DNA of 64,000 nucleotides. Origin: Epithemia pelagica (taxonomy: Eukaryota > Bacillariophyta > Bacillariophyceae > Surirellales > Surirellaceae). Below, piece after piece: positions 9,453 to 19,629 of this stretch. Under the pieces are notes generated by a model that saw only the letters and a list, made by a program, of their open reading frames with translations, ran no database searches and was not told the DNA's origin. Each line of letters starts with the position of its first letter. Positions within the stretch are counted from its first letter, which is position 1. The position numbers and the translations under genes are program-made. The stretch is from assembly GCA_946965045.2 (NCBI GenBank), contig OX337239.1, forward strand, positions 2,604,001 through 2,668,000. The letters are read 5' to 3'.

Positions 9453-12100
9453 ATGGCCGAAGCTACGGAAGGCTCCGACGATCGCCCAATCAATTCCACC
9501 ATGGATACTCACCCAACCAACACCAACACGAACTCCAGCGAACCCCAGGAACCCCCTGTTCTGTTCTCTGGCCCCGCCTCCCCTTGGTTCCAGTCACGCT
9601 GGCGCTTAGAAATCCGTCTCGCCAATGACACCAACCATGCTTTCGATGCTGGTAAGGCCTATCATAACTTTGTGTCTACCGCTCTCCAGGCGTTCCCCAA
9701 CGCTATCCATTTTTGCACGAACGATGGATCGATGTACTTCACGGAACAGTCTCAGATGCCGTCCCCTACCGATTACCACAACTATTTTCAAGGTGCGCGC
9801 TCCAGCAGGCCCGAACACGGGGCTTATCGCTTCTATATGGTTCTCGCTGTTCAGACCTACGGACTTCCGATTCAAGATATGAAACACAATAAGCAGTTCC
9901 TAGAGTTCCTTCATTCAACTGTCACATGGTTGACGTATCATAATCTCGATAGTTTGGACATCCAATCCGCTGGGTTCTTTACTTTGCGTCATCCTCACTG
10001 GACCTTTTTGGAAGGATTCCATTTCCGTGCTAAGAATGCTTTGAAGGACTACCTCCAAGATCTGGATATGGGTACCTTGTCTCCCGACCAAGTTGCCGCG
10101 GTCCGTCCCTACAAAGATCGTCATTACCCTTTGCCGCCGTTCGATCTCTGCATCCAGAACGTCCGGGCATACTATTCTCGCTCCTCCCAGCAGAATGATT
10201 CGAATGCCACAGGCAAACCTCAAGCCAAGTTCATTTCGGCTGAAGCTCTGGAGTTCCGCTGCGCCCGGGCGCACATTGACCTCTTTACTTGTCTACTTGA
10301 TGGCGTTACCTCCAGAGACATTTGGTCCCTCGGTAGATTTGCATCGTATCAACTCCGCCGTGACAGCGCCGACCACTTCCGCGCATGTGTATCCGAACAA
10401 AATACATTTTTGCAATCGACATCCTACATTCTGCTCCAAAATGTGGACCGAATTGTTCTCGATGGTATGATTTCCGTGGATCACCTCAATAACATCCCTG
10501 GCTTTGAGGATGCCATGCATTCTATTCCCCTTCGCGGCCTTCTCCTCACACTGAATGGCTCAGACACCGATGACCTTAAAACACGCCCCGATTTCTTGCC
10601 TTGGAACCGGAAACTCGCTATGGTTCGTGGAAGCTTTTGTGCCCAAGCGCACACTTGCAGGCTAACAGCGAATGGTTTGACGATCACTTTCTCCGTCTGT
10701 ATACCAGTGTCGAGACGTATGCCGCTCTACCAAGCCACTCTGCGTCTCGCCAGCCGTTCCGAAGAGCCATCCGATCAGATCGCCACGCCCGTATTGCTCA
10801 GATGGAAGCAACTGGACTCAATATGGACCTACCGAAAGGCAACCATCGCCCCACGCAACGAAAACCAACCATCAAAGTCATGATTGATCAGCAATCATTT
10901 CCGGAGTTAGTGAATCCGTGGCAACCGATTTCCAACCCAACGGCTCCTCCCCCATCACGCATGAAGAAACTTGGCAAACTAAAGAAACAGGTCTCCTACG
11001 CGGACGCAGTGACAGTTTCCTCCAATCAATCAACGGCGCTCACCTCTGCTACTACTACGGTCACGAACGCATTGGAGACTAAGGTTCAACAGTTGGAAAA
11101 ACAACTTACCGACCAAGCCGATCAGTCTAAATCCTTGCGTCAGGAATTATCTTCACTCAAGGCCACGGTAACTGAACAGGCGGCACAACTTACCACGGTG
11201 AATCAGGCACAAGAGACGATTACGAACAACCAAACCGAAATGCAGCAACAAATCGCGACCATCCATCGTACGCAGACGGAACAAATAGCCCACCAGCACC
11301 AAGTTTCTACGGCTCTCGACCGTATCTTCCACAGGTTGGATTCGGTTGTTTCTCAACAACAATTCGAACAATTGACGTCCCTCCTCCAAAGACAACAAAT
11401 CCAGTCCAATATTCCAGCTCCAACTCCCAGTCCTCAACAAAATACTGGCGATACAGCTGCTCCACCTTCCCTTGCCACCAACACCACAGCTCTGGCAACA
11501 GCGGATACTCCAGCTCGACCTTCCAGTCGTCCTCGCGAGGCCACCACCTCCGATGACCCCGAGACCAATAGCCCACCTCACAAGCGCACATGTCCTCCAG
11601 CCCTTTCTCCGGATACTCAATTTGCGCTCGAAAATTCGTCCCCTATCCACGTCCCGGACGAGGCCCCAGCAATGCCCCAAGCTAGTAACCAACCACCAGC
11701 TCCAACAGCTCTTTTTCCCTCGGCTCCCGCTCCCCAAGCTCCATCCCAAGTCAGTCCCACCCCAGTCTCTGCGTCGGCCAACGCCGATCCCAACAGCTCT
11801 TCCACCCAGGACCCCACCACGGCATCAACCACGCCGCCTCCAGCTCCGCCAACTCGTATTCTGGCTCTTCGGAATGATATCGCTAGAGAGGTGCCAAACC
11901 AGTCTCGGCCATCCAATGCGATTATCAACCCCTATGCATCCCACAGGTTTTCCAGCCAGAGTAACCCCCGGATCCAGTCTAACCGTGACCGTGCCGACAA
12001 CACCCCAAACGGCCACTCCACTAGCCAGACCGGGCCAACCGGACCCAATAGTGATCCCCGCCCACCCGCGGCACCAAACCCCCAAAGCAACCGACCTTAG
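9453..12100 (+). CDS. LINE ORF1, coiled-coil protein, with one frame change
   Basis: ORF1 starts at ATG 9453, 100 bases inside the element. The first frame runs to 10883. From about 10600 the sensible protein moves to another frame, open to the TAG at 12098-12100, so a frameshift lies between about 10600 and 10660. The N-terminal 390 residues are of unknown fold. Next come a basic stretch around RMKKLGKLKKQVSYADAV, a coiled coil of about 100 residues rich in Gln and Leu heptads (about 11070-11370), and a long Pro/Ser/Thr-rich tail. A coiled coil is typical of LINE ORF1 proteins, which package the RNA; I see no RRM or CCHC zinc knuckle. The two frames could be two separate ORFs, but the C-terminal half has no good start of its own. 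Confidence 0.7.
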
Positions 12101-12281
12101 TGATCAATGTGATCACTTCCATCCATCCCCACCCAGTCCACTACCATCGCCTCCACCAGCACCCGACCCCTCACCCCCACGTATCATCCAAACAAGCATC
12201 CATGACTTTCCAAATTACCCACCACCCAGCAACACCAATGATTCCTGGGGCGACCCGTGTCTGCCCAAGGCCGAACATCAT

Positions 12282-15200
12282 ATGCGCATATACTTCCAGA
12301 ACATAAATGGTTTGAAGGCAGCCTCGGATTTTAGTCACGTCCAAACTCTTGCCATCACAGCACTTGGCGCTGAGATCGACGTTCTCGGATTGGCGGAAAC
12401 AAATATAGACTGGCGGCACCGAGAGGTAAACCACACGATCTTTCGGCAATTCAACCAAGTGCTTAAACCTTGCACCCTGGCTACAGCAACCACCAATATC
12501 CGTTACAACACATACTACAAGCCGGGGGGAACCTGCCTATTGGCGCATGGCAATTGGCAGCCTCGTTGTCGCCGTCTTTCCGACCCGATGCAGATGGGAC
12601 GCTGGTCTACCTTACTCATCCGTGGCCGTCATCGCAGTAAACTGGCCATTATTTCGGCGTACCGAGTATGCAATCAGGACCCAAGTCAGGCGGGCGGGCG
12701 CACAGCTTACATGCAACAATGGCAAATGTTGCGAACACAGCACCCAAACTGCACCCCAGATCCACGCCGTCAATTTTTCATCGATCTAAAGGCAGAAATC
12801 GCACGGCTAACAACCGAGGACTACGAAGTGGTGGTTATGCTAGATGCGAACGAAAGCATGTACGATCGGAATAGCAACCTTCTCCAGTTTGTCCAAGAGA
12901 GCCAATTGACAGATTTACATCTACTTCGCCACTCGGCCATTCATTCCAACCCACCAGGTACCTACCAAAGAGGCTCCAAACGGCTTGACTACATTTTCGG
13001 CACCAGGCTTATCGCGAATTGCACTGCACGGGCGGGCATTTCGGCGTATCACGAGTACTTCTCATCCGACCATCGCGGTCTGTACGTGGATTTGGATGTG
13101 AATCAATTCTTCGGCGGCCAACCGACGCCCCTTGATATCACGGCCACTCGCCTTCTTCATTCCCACCGTATTCAACACGCTATGGCCTATCGATCCCACA
13201 TCCTAGAATATTCACAACAGCATAAACTGACACAACGTTCAGAGGCACTCGAACAGCTCGCTTGTACCGACCCATCACACCCCAGCATCCCGAAGATGCT
13301 CAATGGCATCATTGAAGATTTAACAAGAGGAATGTTAGCGGCGGAAAAGAAGTGTGGGGCACATCACTCCCATCCTTGGTCCCCCACCCTGGTCAATGCA
13401 CGCCGCCGAGTTCGTTTTTGGAGGATTTGGCTTTCCGAACTCAGAACAGGCCGTTCCTTTTCGAATGAACGGGCCCAACTGGCATCCGAGGCTCAATGGG
13501 AACCTCCCGAGATTCCTCTTCCGCCAACCCGCCGGATACTCATACGCCACCTCCGCCAAGCCAAAAGCCACCTCTCGGAGTGTGAAAGAAAAGCCGTCTT
13601 GTTACGCGAGGAATTTTTAGAAGAGCGCGCTGCATATTGGGCCAAGGTTCTAGACCAAAAGAAATCCGCGGTTCTTGCCGGTCTCCATGGAGTCGAAACA
13701 ATCCAACGAGTTTTCTACAGATTCCGAACTATGCTACGGAAGCACCAATCTGGCGGTGGCCTCGCGTCACTCAAGGTCCCTATCACGGATGACAATGGGG
13801 TTCCAACGACCGAGTACAAATGGTTACACGATCCTGACGAAATCGGGCCTCGATTGATCCAACGTAATCTCAACCATTTTAGTCAAGCCCGTGGCCCGTT
13901 CACCCAAGGTCCGGTTCTCGAATGTCTGGGACGCAACGCCGCCCATGGCCAGCACGGTATTCAGAAGGCACTGGCACTCACCGACATTACCCCAGCCACC
14001 AAAGCACTATTGGGTCAACTCCAAGGCACTCCATTACCCCGTATCTCCAATACTATCACAGGAGCCGACCTCCGCCAGAAATTTCAACGGTGGTCAGAAT
14101 CGACATCTACGTCACCAAGCGGCGTTCATCTAGGCCACTACAAATCGCTGCTATTGCTTGACATCAAGAAACCAGACAGTGCTCCGGCTGCCCAGTTGGC
14201 CCACCAACCCGATTCCGTAGCTACGTCCAGGGCGACTCAAGACCGCAGCATTGGCGACCAGATAACCACCCACGACGATTCATTGACTCAAAGCGCTCCG
14301 GCCTTCAATAGTTGCGCCCATCTTTTTGATGTAATGGGCCACGCATTGACCGCCTCCTTCAAATCCGGTCACGTGGCTGACCGCTGGCTGACCGTCCACA
14401 ATACTATGCTAGAAAAGGACCCCGGAGATCCCAGAATCGATCGGCTTCGAGTCATCCATATTTTTGATGCGGTATGGAACGCCGGCCTTGGCATTCTCTG
14501 GTCTCGTCGTCTCATGCCTCAATGTGAGCGTCACTCTGCCCTCCATGAGGGACAATGGGGATCCCTGCAAGGAAAAAAGGCCATCGAATGTGTTTGCATC
14601 AAACAATTCACATACGAAATAGCGGCATTTACAAGGACTGACCTCGTTACCTTTGACAATGACGCAAAATCTTGCTATGACCGCATCGTCATGGCATACG
14701 CCCTCGCATGTTGTATCCACCTGGGACTTCCCGAAATGACCGCCGTTGCATTCGGGAAGTTTCTCGACGAAGCACGCTATCACGTCAAGACGGTTTTAGG
14801 CGTCTCCACCGACTCCTACTCGCACGGCGACGACGACAAGGACCTTCATGGTCCAGGACAAGGCAGCCAACCTGGTCCATGTTTATGGGCAATAGAGTGT
14901 TCTCAAATCATGGCGGCTCTAACAAAGCATTTTACTGGCGTCGATCTATGCACACCAGACCGCGAACTACAAATTGCTCAAGCACTCCAAGGCTTTGTCG
15001 ACGATGTTGCAAACGCGTCATCCAAATTCCAAGAAACTTTACACCATTTCACCGAATTCACGTATACCGAAGAACAATCCCAGCAATTCTTACACCTTCT
15101 AGTCCAGGAGGCCACTGAGATGGCTCAGTGGTGGGAAACGCTTTTATGGCACTCGGGTGGACAACTCGAGTTCCGTAAATGCTTCCTGTACATTCTCCAC

Positions 15201-18200
15201 TGGACATTTGACCCGTCCGGCATCCCCCTTCCTGCTACCGTAGACCAACTCAAGGCCATGGGAATCTCCGTGTCTCTTACCAACAGTGACGACAACACTA
15301 CGACGGAATTCCGACACATGGACTGTTCAGTGGCAACCCGCACATTGGGCTGCATGGTCGCCCCTAACGGATCTTCCAAGCTTGAAGTCTCTCACCTAGC
15401 GAAGAAAGGCCACCGGTTGGGTGTTGCGTTAGCAGTGAACAAAATCAGCAGAAAAGCCTCACGTACCTTCTATCGTTCTATATTTCTCCCATCGATGACA
15501 TACTCTCTCCCCAGCACTCATTTATCTTACAAAGACTGTCAAACAATACACAAATCCTCGACCGGCCAACTTTTGAATTCTCTCGGATTCCCCCGGAATT
15601 TTCCCCATGCACTTACTTTTGCTCCTCGGGAACTTGGTGGCGTCGGTTTCACTCACCTTTGGGTGGAACAAGGATGTCAACACCTCCATTCGATTCTGCT
15701 CCCGACCCTCCGGGGCCAACCGAATATATTACGCAAAACATTGGTGATTCTACTTAAATGGGCCCACCTTTACTCCGGATTCATCTTCCATCCCTTGCAA
15801 GATGTCGACCAGCGCATTCCATATCTTCCAAGTGGCTGGTTCCAGGTTACCCGCGACTTTCTCGCCGAGAGTGATGCCTATCTCGAGCTCCCCGAGAATG
15901 AATTTCCGACACCCCGACTACTTCGAACTGGCGACTCAAACTTGATGGAAACGGCATGCCGAGGCAAATGGACCCCACGAGAATTGATGCATATCAACAA
16001 TTGCCGATTGTTTTTGAAGGTTCGGTTCCTCTCCGAGGTTTGCACGCTGTTGGGCGACGAGCTCTACGCGCCTTGTCTTACCGGCGGCTCACCAACTTTA
16101 TCACAACCGCCTGCTACGGAACTGTGGCCCATTCAACAATGCCCAGGCGAGACCCAATGGGCCCTATTCCGTCGATTTTTACGCCATACATACTGCCGTC
16201 ATCATCGAACAAACAAGCTCAAAGATACACTCGATAGCTGGTTACCTCATTCTACTACAAGACTATGGCCGGCCTACTATAACATCACAAATGATCAAGT
16301 CCTCATTCGGTGTAACGGCGGAACCTATCTACGATATCATACTTCTGGTCGCGGCGTAACAGCGCTCTATGACAGAACCATCGAAGTCCCAATTTACCCT
16401 ATTATCTCCCAACTACCAGCCAACTGCTTCCCCACACGAGTCAATTGGCCCCGCCGTTTGTGTGCCATCCCCCCGGTCTTCAACTACGACGGGACATATG
16501 ATCCAGGACCACCACCACCCGGCCTCATCGACAGTTTCCAACATCAACACCCCCATTTTGAGGCTTCAGAGTTCGTAGTACAAGAAACTGGGCAACAACA
16601 ACTATGTTCGACCTTCAATACTGCGGTCACTCTTCCCGAGGTTTATTTCGTTTGCGATGGAGGATCTCGGCCCCCGACGGGTTCTTTCGGATGGGTGATC
16701 GGCGACGAGCACGATGAATGGCTCAAAGCCAATGGACCAGCTATGGGCTGGCCCATGTCGTCGTTCCGCGCGGAAGCATGGTCGATTTGGAACTTGTTGA
16801 GCTTCCTCCGCCACCTGCTCCTCCATTACGGATTCCAAGGCAACCCCATTCAAATTCTTACCATACACACCGACAGCTTAAGTTTTATTCAACGATTCCA
16901 AGAATTACAGTCCTATGGCGAACTGTGGTATTCCTCAATCTACATGCGCAAAGACATCGACATCTTCACCGAAATCTTCGCCACATTGCGCACGTTCCCG
17001 TATTACATTCAATTCGAACACGTCCCAGGTCATCAAGACAACGAAGTCAGCTATTATTTTCTTTCAAGACCCGCCCAGCTCAATGTTCAGGCCGATCTTA
17101 GGGCCACGGCCGCTTTGGATCGCCAACCACTAGGCCACCGACCAACCATACCCTGGCTGCCCAACACGAAAGTACGCCTCGTCACCGCTGCACACGGTCC
17201 CCAAACAGGCGACGAATTGTCAACACTACGCAAATTGTTTCCCGGTAAACGATTAGCCTCGTATTTCCATCACAAATTCGGGTGGAATGATGCGGCCCAC
17301 CAACTCATTGACTGGGTCTCCTTCGAACAAGCTACTGCCAAGACCGAGATTTCCCGTACCTTCCTGGCCAAACTTCTCGTAGGCTGGTTACCCACAAATT
17401 CTCGGCTATCCCGCTACGAGCCCATCTCGGCCCACTGCCCAAACTGCCCCTGTGATGAGACGCAGACCCATCTCTATACCTGCCGCAGCTACCAATGCTG
17501 GCGGGATGCATTTCGCAAGAAAATAGACGATACAATGCGGAGTCTCTATACCGAACCCAGTCTCCACAACCATATCCTCCAATGCATCGATCACTTGCTT
17601 ATCTCACCGCGACCCGAACCACCGGCTCCGTGTCCTGACGACGACTTAAATGACTACGGCGCGATGCTACTGTTTCGGGGTTTCCTCCCTAGAGGATGGA
17701 GCGTCAACCAGACTGCATACCTGGCCGATCACCCGCATATCACTAATCAGAAGCACCCTCCTCCTCCATGGGCACCCACCATGATCTCTCATTTGTGGTA
17801 CGCCAGCAAGGACCTATGGTTCCAACGGAACCAGACCGTACACAAACATACCAACGAGGACAGCCCCCACACCCGTCGCCGTCTCGAAAACATGGTTCGC
17901 CAACTGTACCGAGCTGGCAATACACTCAACCATATTGACCGTGCTCCGTTCGAACAACCACTGTCACAACGTTTAGCTTCGTCATCTACGGCCGAACTTC
18001 GAGATTGGATGACTGTTATGGGCCCAGTCGTCGCAGCGGGCCGGAAACGACAAACCAACCAGCAACATCTCCATACACCAGACATCCGACGATTCTTTCC
18101 CACCATCGCAACGCACAAATCCTCTTGCGGACCCAGGACGGCCCACCCTCGACACTATGATGGACGCCTTCCACCACAACAAGACATTCGAGCTTACTTT

Positions 18201-18269
18201 ACCTTCCTACGACACTCTACTTCCAATTCAATCACCAACACAACAGGGGACAATAATCACCCGTCCTAA
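12282..18269 (+). CDS. LINE ORF2: endonuclease, reverse transcriptase, RNase H
   Basis: From ATG 12282 the protein has 1,995 residues. An AP-type endonuclease comes first: MRIYFQNINGLK, GLAETNIDW, VVMLDANESM, YFSSDHRGLYVDLDV. The reverse transcriptase has VTFDNDAKSCYDRIVMAYA (motif A, about 14650), HGPGQGSQPGPCLW (motif B) and GFVDDVAN (motif C, 14994-15005; Val-Asp-Asp after Phe). RNase H shows FVCDGGSRPPTGSFGW, FRAEAWS, IHTDSLSF and VQAD (about 16650-17105). A CPNCPCDETQTHLYTCRSYQ knuckle follows at about 17430. The last 70 residues hold TPDIRRFF (18075-18098) and QQDIRAYF (18177-18200), both close to PCNA-binding boxes. The frame is open back to 11472, across the end of ORF1, with no ATG in the spacer, so translation may start at 12282 or by frameshift or re-initiation. 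No stop interrupts it. Confidence 0.9.
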   Translation: MRIYFQNINGLKAASDFSHVQTLAITALGAEIDVLGLAETNIDWRHREVNHTIFRQFNQVLKPCTLATATTNIRYNTYYKPGGTCLLAHGNWQPRCRRLSDPMQMGRWSTLLIRGRHRSKLAIISAYRVCNQDPSQAGGRTAYMQQWQMLRTQHPNCTPDPRRQFFIDLKAEIARLTTEDYEVVVMLDANESMYDRNSNLLQFVQESQLTDLHLLRHSAIHSNPPGTYQRGSKRLDYIFGTRLIANCTARAGISAYHEYFSSDHRGLYVDLDVNQFFGGQPTPLDITATRLLHSHRIQHAMAYRSHILEYSQQHKLTQRSEALEQLACTDPSHPSIPKMLNGIIEDLTRGMLAAEKKCGAHHSHPWSPTLVNARRRVRFWRIWLSELRTGRSFSNERAQLASEAQWEPPEIPLPPTRRILIRHLRQAKSHLSECERKAVLLREEFLEERAAYWAKVLDQKKSAVLAGLHGVETIQRVFYRFRTMLRKHQSGGGLASLKVPITDDNGVPTTEYKWLHDPDEIGPRLIQRNLNHFSQARGPFTQGPVLECLGRNAAHGQHGIQKALALTDITPATKALLGQLQGTPLPRISNTITGADLRQKFQRWSESTSTSPSGVHLGHYKSLLLLDIKKPDSAPAAQLAHQPDSVATSRATQDRSIGDQITTHDDSLTQSAPAFNSCAHLFDVMGHALTASFKSGHVADRWLTVHNTMLEKDPGDPRIDRLRVIHIFDAVWNAGLGILWSRRLMPQCERHSALHEGQWGSLQGKKAIECVCIKQFTYEIAAFTRTDLVTFDNDAKSCYDRIVMAYALACCIHLGLPEMTAVAFGKFLDEARYHVKTVLGVSTDSYSHGDDDKDLHGPGQGSQPGPCLWAIECSQIMAALTKHFTGVDLCTPDRELQIAQALQGFVDDVANASSKFQETLHHFTEFTYTEEQSQQFLHLLVQEATEMAQWWETLLWHSGGQLEFRKCFLYILHWTFDPSGIPLPATVDQLKAMGISVSLTNSDDNTTTEFRHMDCSVATRTLGCMVAPNGSSKLEVSHLAKKGHRLGVALAVNKISRKASRTFYRSIFLPSMTYSLPSTHLSYKDCQTIHKSSTGQLLNSLGFPRNFPHALTFAPRELGGVGFTHLWVEQGCQHLHSILLPTLRGQPNILRKTLVILLKWAHLYSGFIFHPLQDVDQRIPYLPSGWFQVTRDFLAESDAYLELPENEFPTPRLLRTGDSNLMETACRGKWTPRELMHINNCRLFLKVRFLSEVCTLLGDELYAPCLTGGSPTLSQPPATELWPIQQCPGETQWALFRRFLRHTYCRHHRTNKLKDTLDSWLPHSTTRLWPAYYNITNDQVLIRCNGGTYLRYHTSGRGVTALYDRTIEVPIYPIISQLPANCFPTRVNWPRRLCAIPPVFNYDGTYDPGPPPPGLIDSFQHQHPHFEASEFVVQETGQQQLCSTFNTAVTLPEVYFVCDGGSRPPTGSFGWVIGDEHDEWLKANGPAMGWPMSSFRAEAWSIWNLLSFLRHLLLHYGFQGNPIQILTIHTDSLSFIQRFQELQSYGELWYSSIYMRKDIDIFTEIFATLRTFPYYIQFEHVPGHQDNEVSYYFLSRPAQLNVQADLRATAALDRQPLGHRPTIPWLPNTKVRLVTAAHGPQTGDELSTLRKLFPGKRLASYFHHKFGWNDAAHQLIDWVSFEQATAKTEISRTFLAKLLVGWLPTNSRLSRYEPISAHCPNCPCDETQTHLYTCRSYQCWRDAFRKKIDDTMRSLYTEPSLHNHILQCIDHLLISPRPEPPAPCPDDDLNDYGAMLLFRGFLPRGWSVNQTAYLADHPHITNQKHPPPPWAPTMISHLWYASKDLWFQRNQTVHKHTNEDSPHTRRRLENMVRQLYRAGNTLNHIDRAPFEQPLSQRLASSSTAELRDWMTVMGPVVAAGRKRQTNQQHLHTPDIRRFFPTIATHKSSCGPRTAHPRHYDGRLPPQQDIRAYFTFLRHSTSNSITNTTGDNNHPS

Positions 18270-18425
18270 CTCACCGTCCAATGTCATCCGCTCCCTTGTC
18301 CCTTGTTCAGTCCAATTCCTCAACATTCTAATCCCCTAAACCCGTCGCTCAGGCCGCGGTAGACGATTCCCCCTTATGTATGCCATAAGATTCGGATAGT
18401 CTTAAAAAATAGAAGTTACTCATAT

Positions 18426-18444
18426 ATACAATGGACGTCGGTTG
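18426..18444 (+). repeat. Target-site duplication of the LINE, right copy (19 bp)
   Basis: This is an exact copy of 9334-9352. Host coding sequence of the helicase pseudogene resumes here in the frame left at 9352. Confidence 0.95.
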
Positions 18445-18790
18445 GACCAAGTACCAACAAACTACATTGAGTTTTTGGTTCGAGAACAAGTTTGGAAAGA
18501 GCGTCCCCGACTGTGGCATGCCTTGGCTCGGGCGGGGCAAAAATGTAGCCGCACCACCGCCCCTGAGCTCCTTTCGTCGCCATGTTTGCCAGAGTGAAAG
18601 TGCTGGTTCGTCGTCGTCGTCGTCGTCGACAACGGTGAATTTTGTCTTGGATTTTGGAAAATATTCGGGTCAAGAGTGGAATGTAGTCCCACGTTCTTAT
18701 CGGAATTGGATTATTCGAGACAAGGTATGGGAAAAGCGCCCCAATCTTTCAAGAGCACTCCGGAATGCCGGATACCACTTGGAGACGTGA
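18427..18790 (+). pseudogene. SNF2 helicase pseudogene, 3' part with two GKY-VP-W repeats
   Basis: Reading on from the frame left at 9352 gives a C-terminal module, LDFGKYNGRRL, then DQVPTNYIEFLV, then WKERPRLWHALARAG. A second copy follows at about 18640-18780: LDFGKYSGQEW, NVVPRSYRNWII, WEKRPNLSRALRNAG. The pattern F-GKY-G, VP, Y, W resembles the short module at the C-terminus of exodeoxyribonuclease X and DUF3820 proteins; that assignment is from memory of the pattern. Copy 1 meets a TGA at 18595-18597 and copy 2 lies in the next frame, so a further shift or an unseen intron lies between them, near a TCG run at 18608-18630. The stop at 18788-18790 ends copy 2. Confidence 0.75.
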
Positions 18791-19629
18791 CACTTTTTGG
18801 TTCAAGAAGAAGATGATGAAGCAACGCTTGGTTCCTAGTTTTTTATGTGCAATCGAGGCACAGTGAGGCGTAGCGGTGCTGTAGGCTGCTCAAGTGATGG
18901 CCAATCCTACCAGACGCAGGCTCGTTGAGAGGCCGGGAGCCCTGTGACAAACGCTGAATAGGCTGGATGCATTGCAACCCTCTTTATCGATGCCAGAGGT
19001 ATATGAGCCTTAGTAGGTAGTTGCTGTTAATTAGGCACCTTGAAGATTCTCCTCGTGACATTTCCACTTTGCACCATGGTCTGCCTAAAAACTAAATCGT
19101 GTTATTGTGCGCTTGTTGACTCGGATTGTATCAGTGATATTTTATTCCTCTCTCTTTGAGATGGCCGAGAATGTATATGCATCATTCAAAGAGTAGTACT
19201 TGTGGCTGCGCCAATGTCGTACAGAGGCACGACACTACGTGAGTAGGATTTTCTCTCTCTGGTAGGTAGGAGTAGTAGACAGTGTTGTTGTTGTTGTTAT
19301 CGTCAGGTGACGGGATCGGAAATCATGTCCACCTGTTGCAAGGGCCAACTCTCGGTTTCGCTGTGACCTAAAGCTGGGCGCACTTGCGGTACAGGCCAAG
19401 AGAACCTTGTTCCTTGTTTGGCATCTCCACGATTTCCCTAGCCCAGCATCACATGTGATTCGAGGACAACAAGAACCCAACAAGTTGAACTGTCGATGAG
19501 ATGGTTCCAAAGCGGCTAGGTTTTCGATGAAGTTTCCGATCTAGTTCCCCAAACCATTCATTCCTTGTTCTTATTCATCCTTTGGGTGCAACAGGAAATA
19601 AACTCACCGAGAGATAGTGCGAGCAACCA
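18791..19629. other. Intergenic, no gene seen
   Basis: This holds the 3' flanks of two convergent genes. A short GTT run lies at about 19282-19297. I see no tRNA, snRNA or open frame with protein-like composition. Confidence 0.5.

Larger units (their letters stand above)
9353..18425 (+). mobile_element. Full-length APE-type LINE (non-LTR retrotransposon) with RNase H
   Basis: The element is 9,073 bp between exact 19-bp target-site duplications. It has a 100-bp leader, an ORF1 region with a coiled coil, and an ORF2 with AP-like endonuclease, reverse transcriptase, RNase H and a C-terminal zinc-knuckle-like motif. There are no LTRs. APE endonuclease plus RNase H points to the I-like group of LINEs in the broad sense; I cannot place the clade. 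The 3' end has no long poly-A, only an A-rich stretch at about 18405-18411. It inserted into an exon of the SNF2 helicase gene in the same orientation. The exact duplication suggests a fairly recent event, yet ORF1 carries a frame change. Confidence 0.93.

Noticed and set aside
11472..12101. Pro-rich start of the ORF2 frame as a separate gene
   Set aside because: It overlaps the end of ORF1 in another frame and reads as a Pro/Arg/Leu translation of its Ser/Pro-rich tail.
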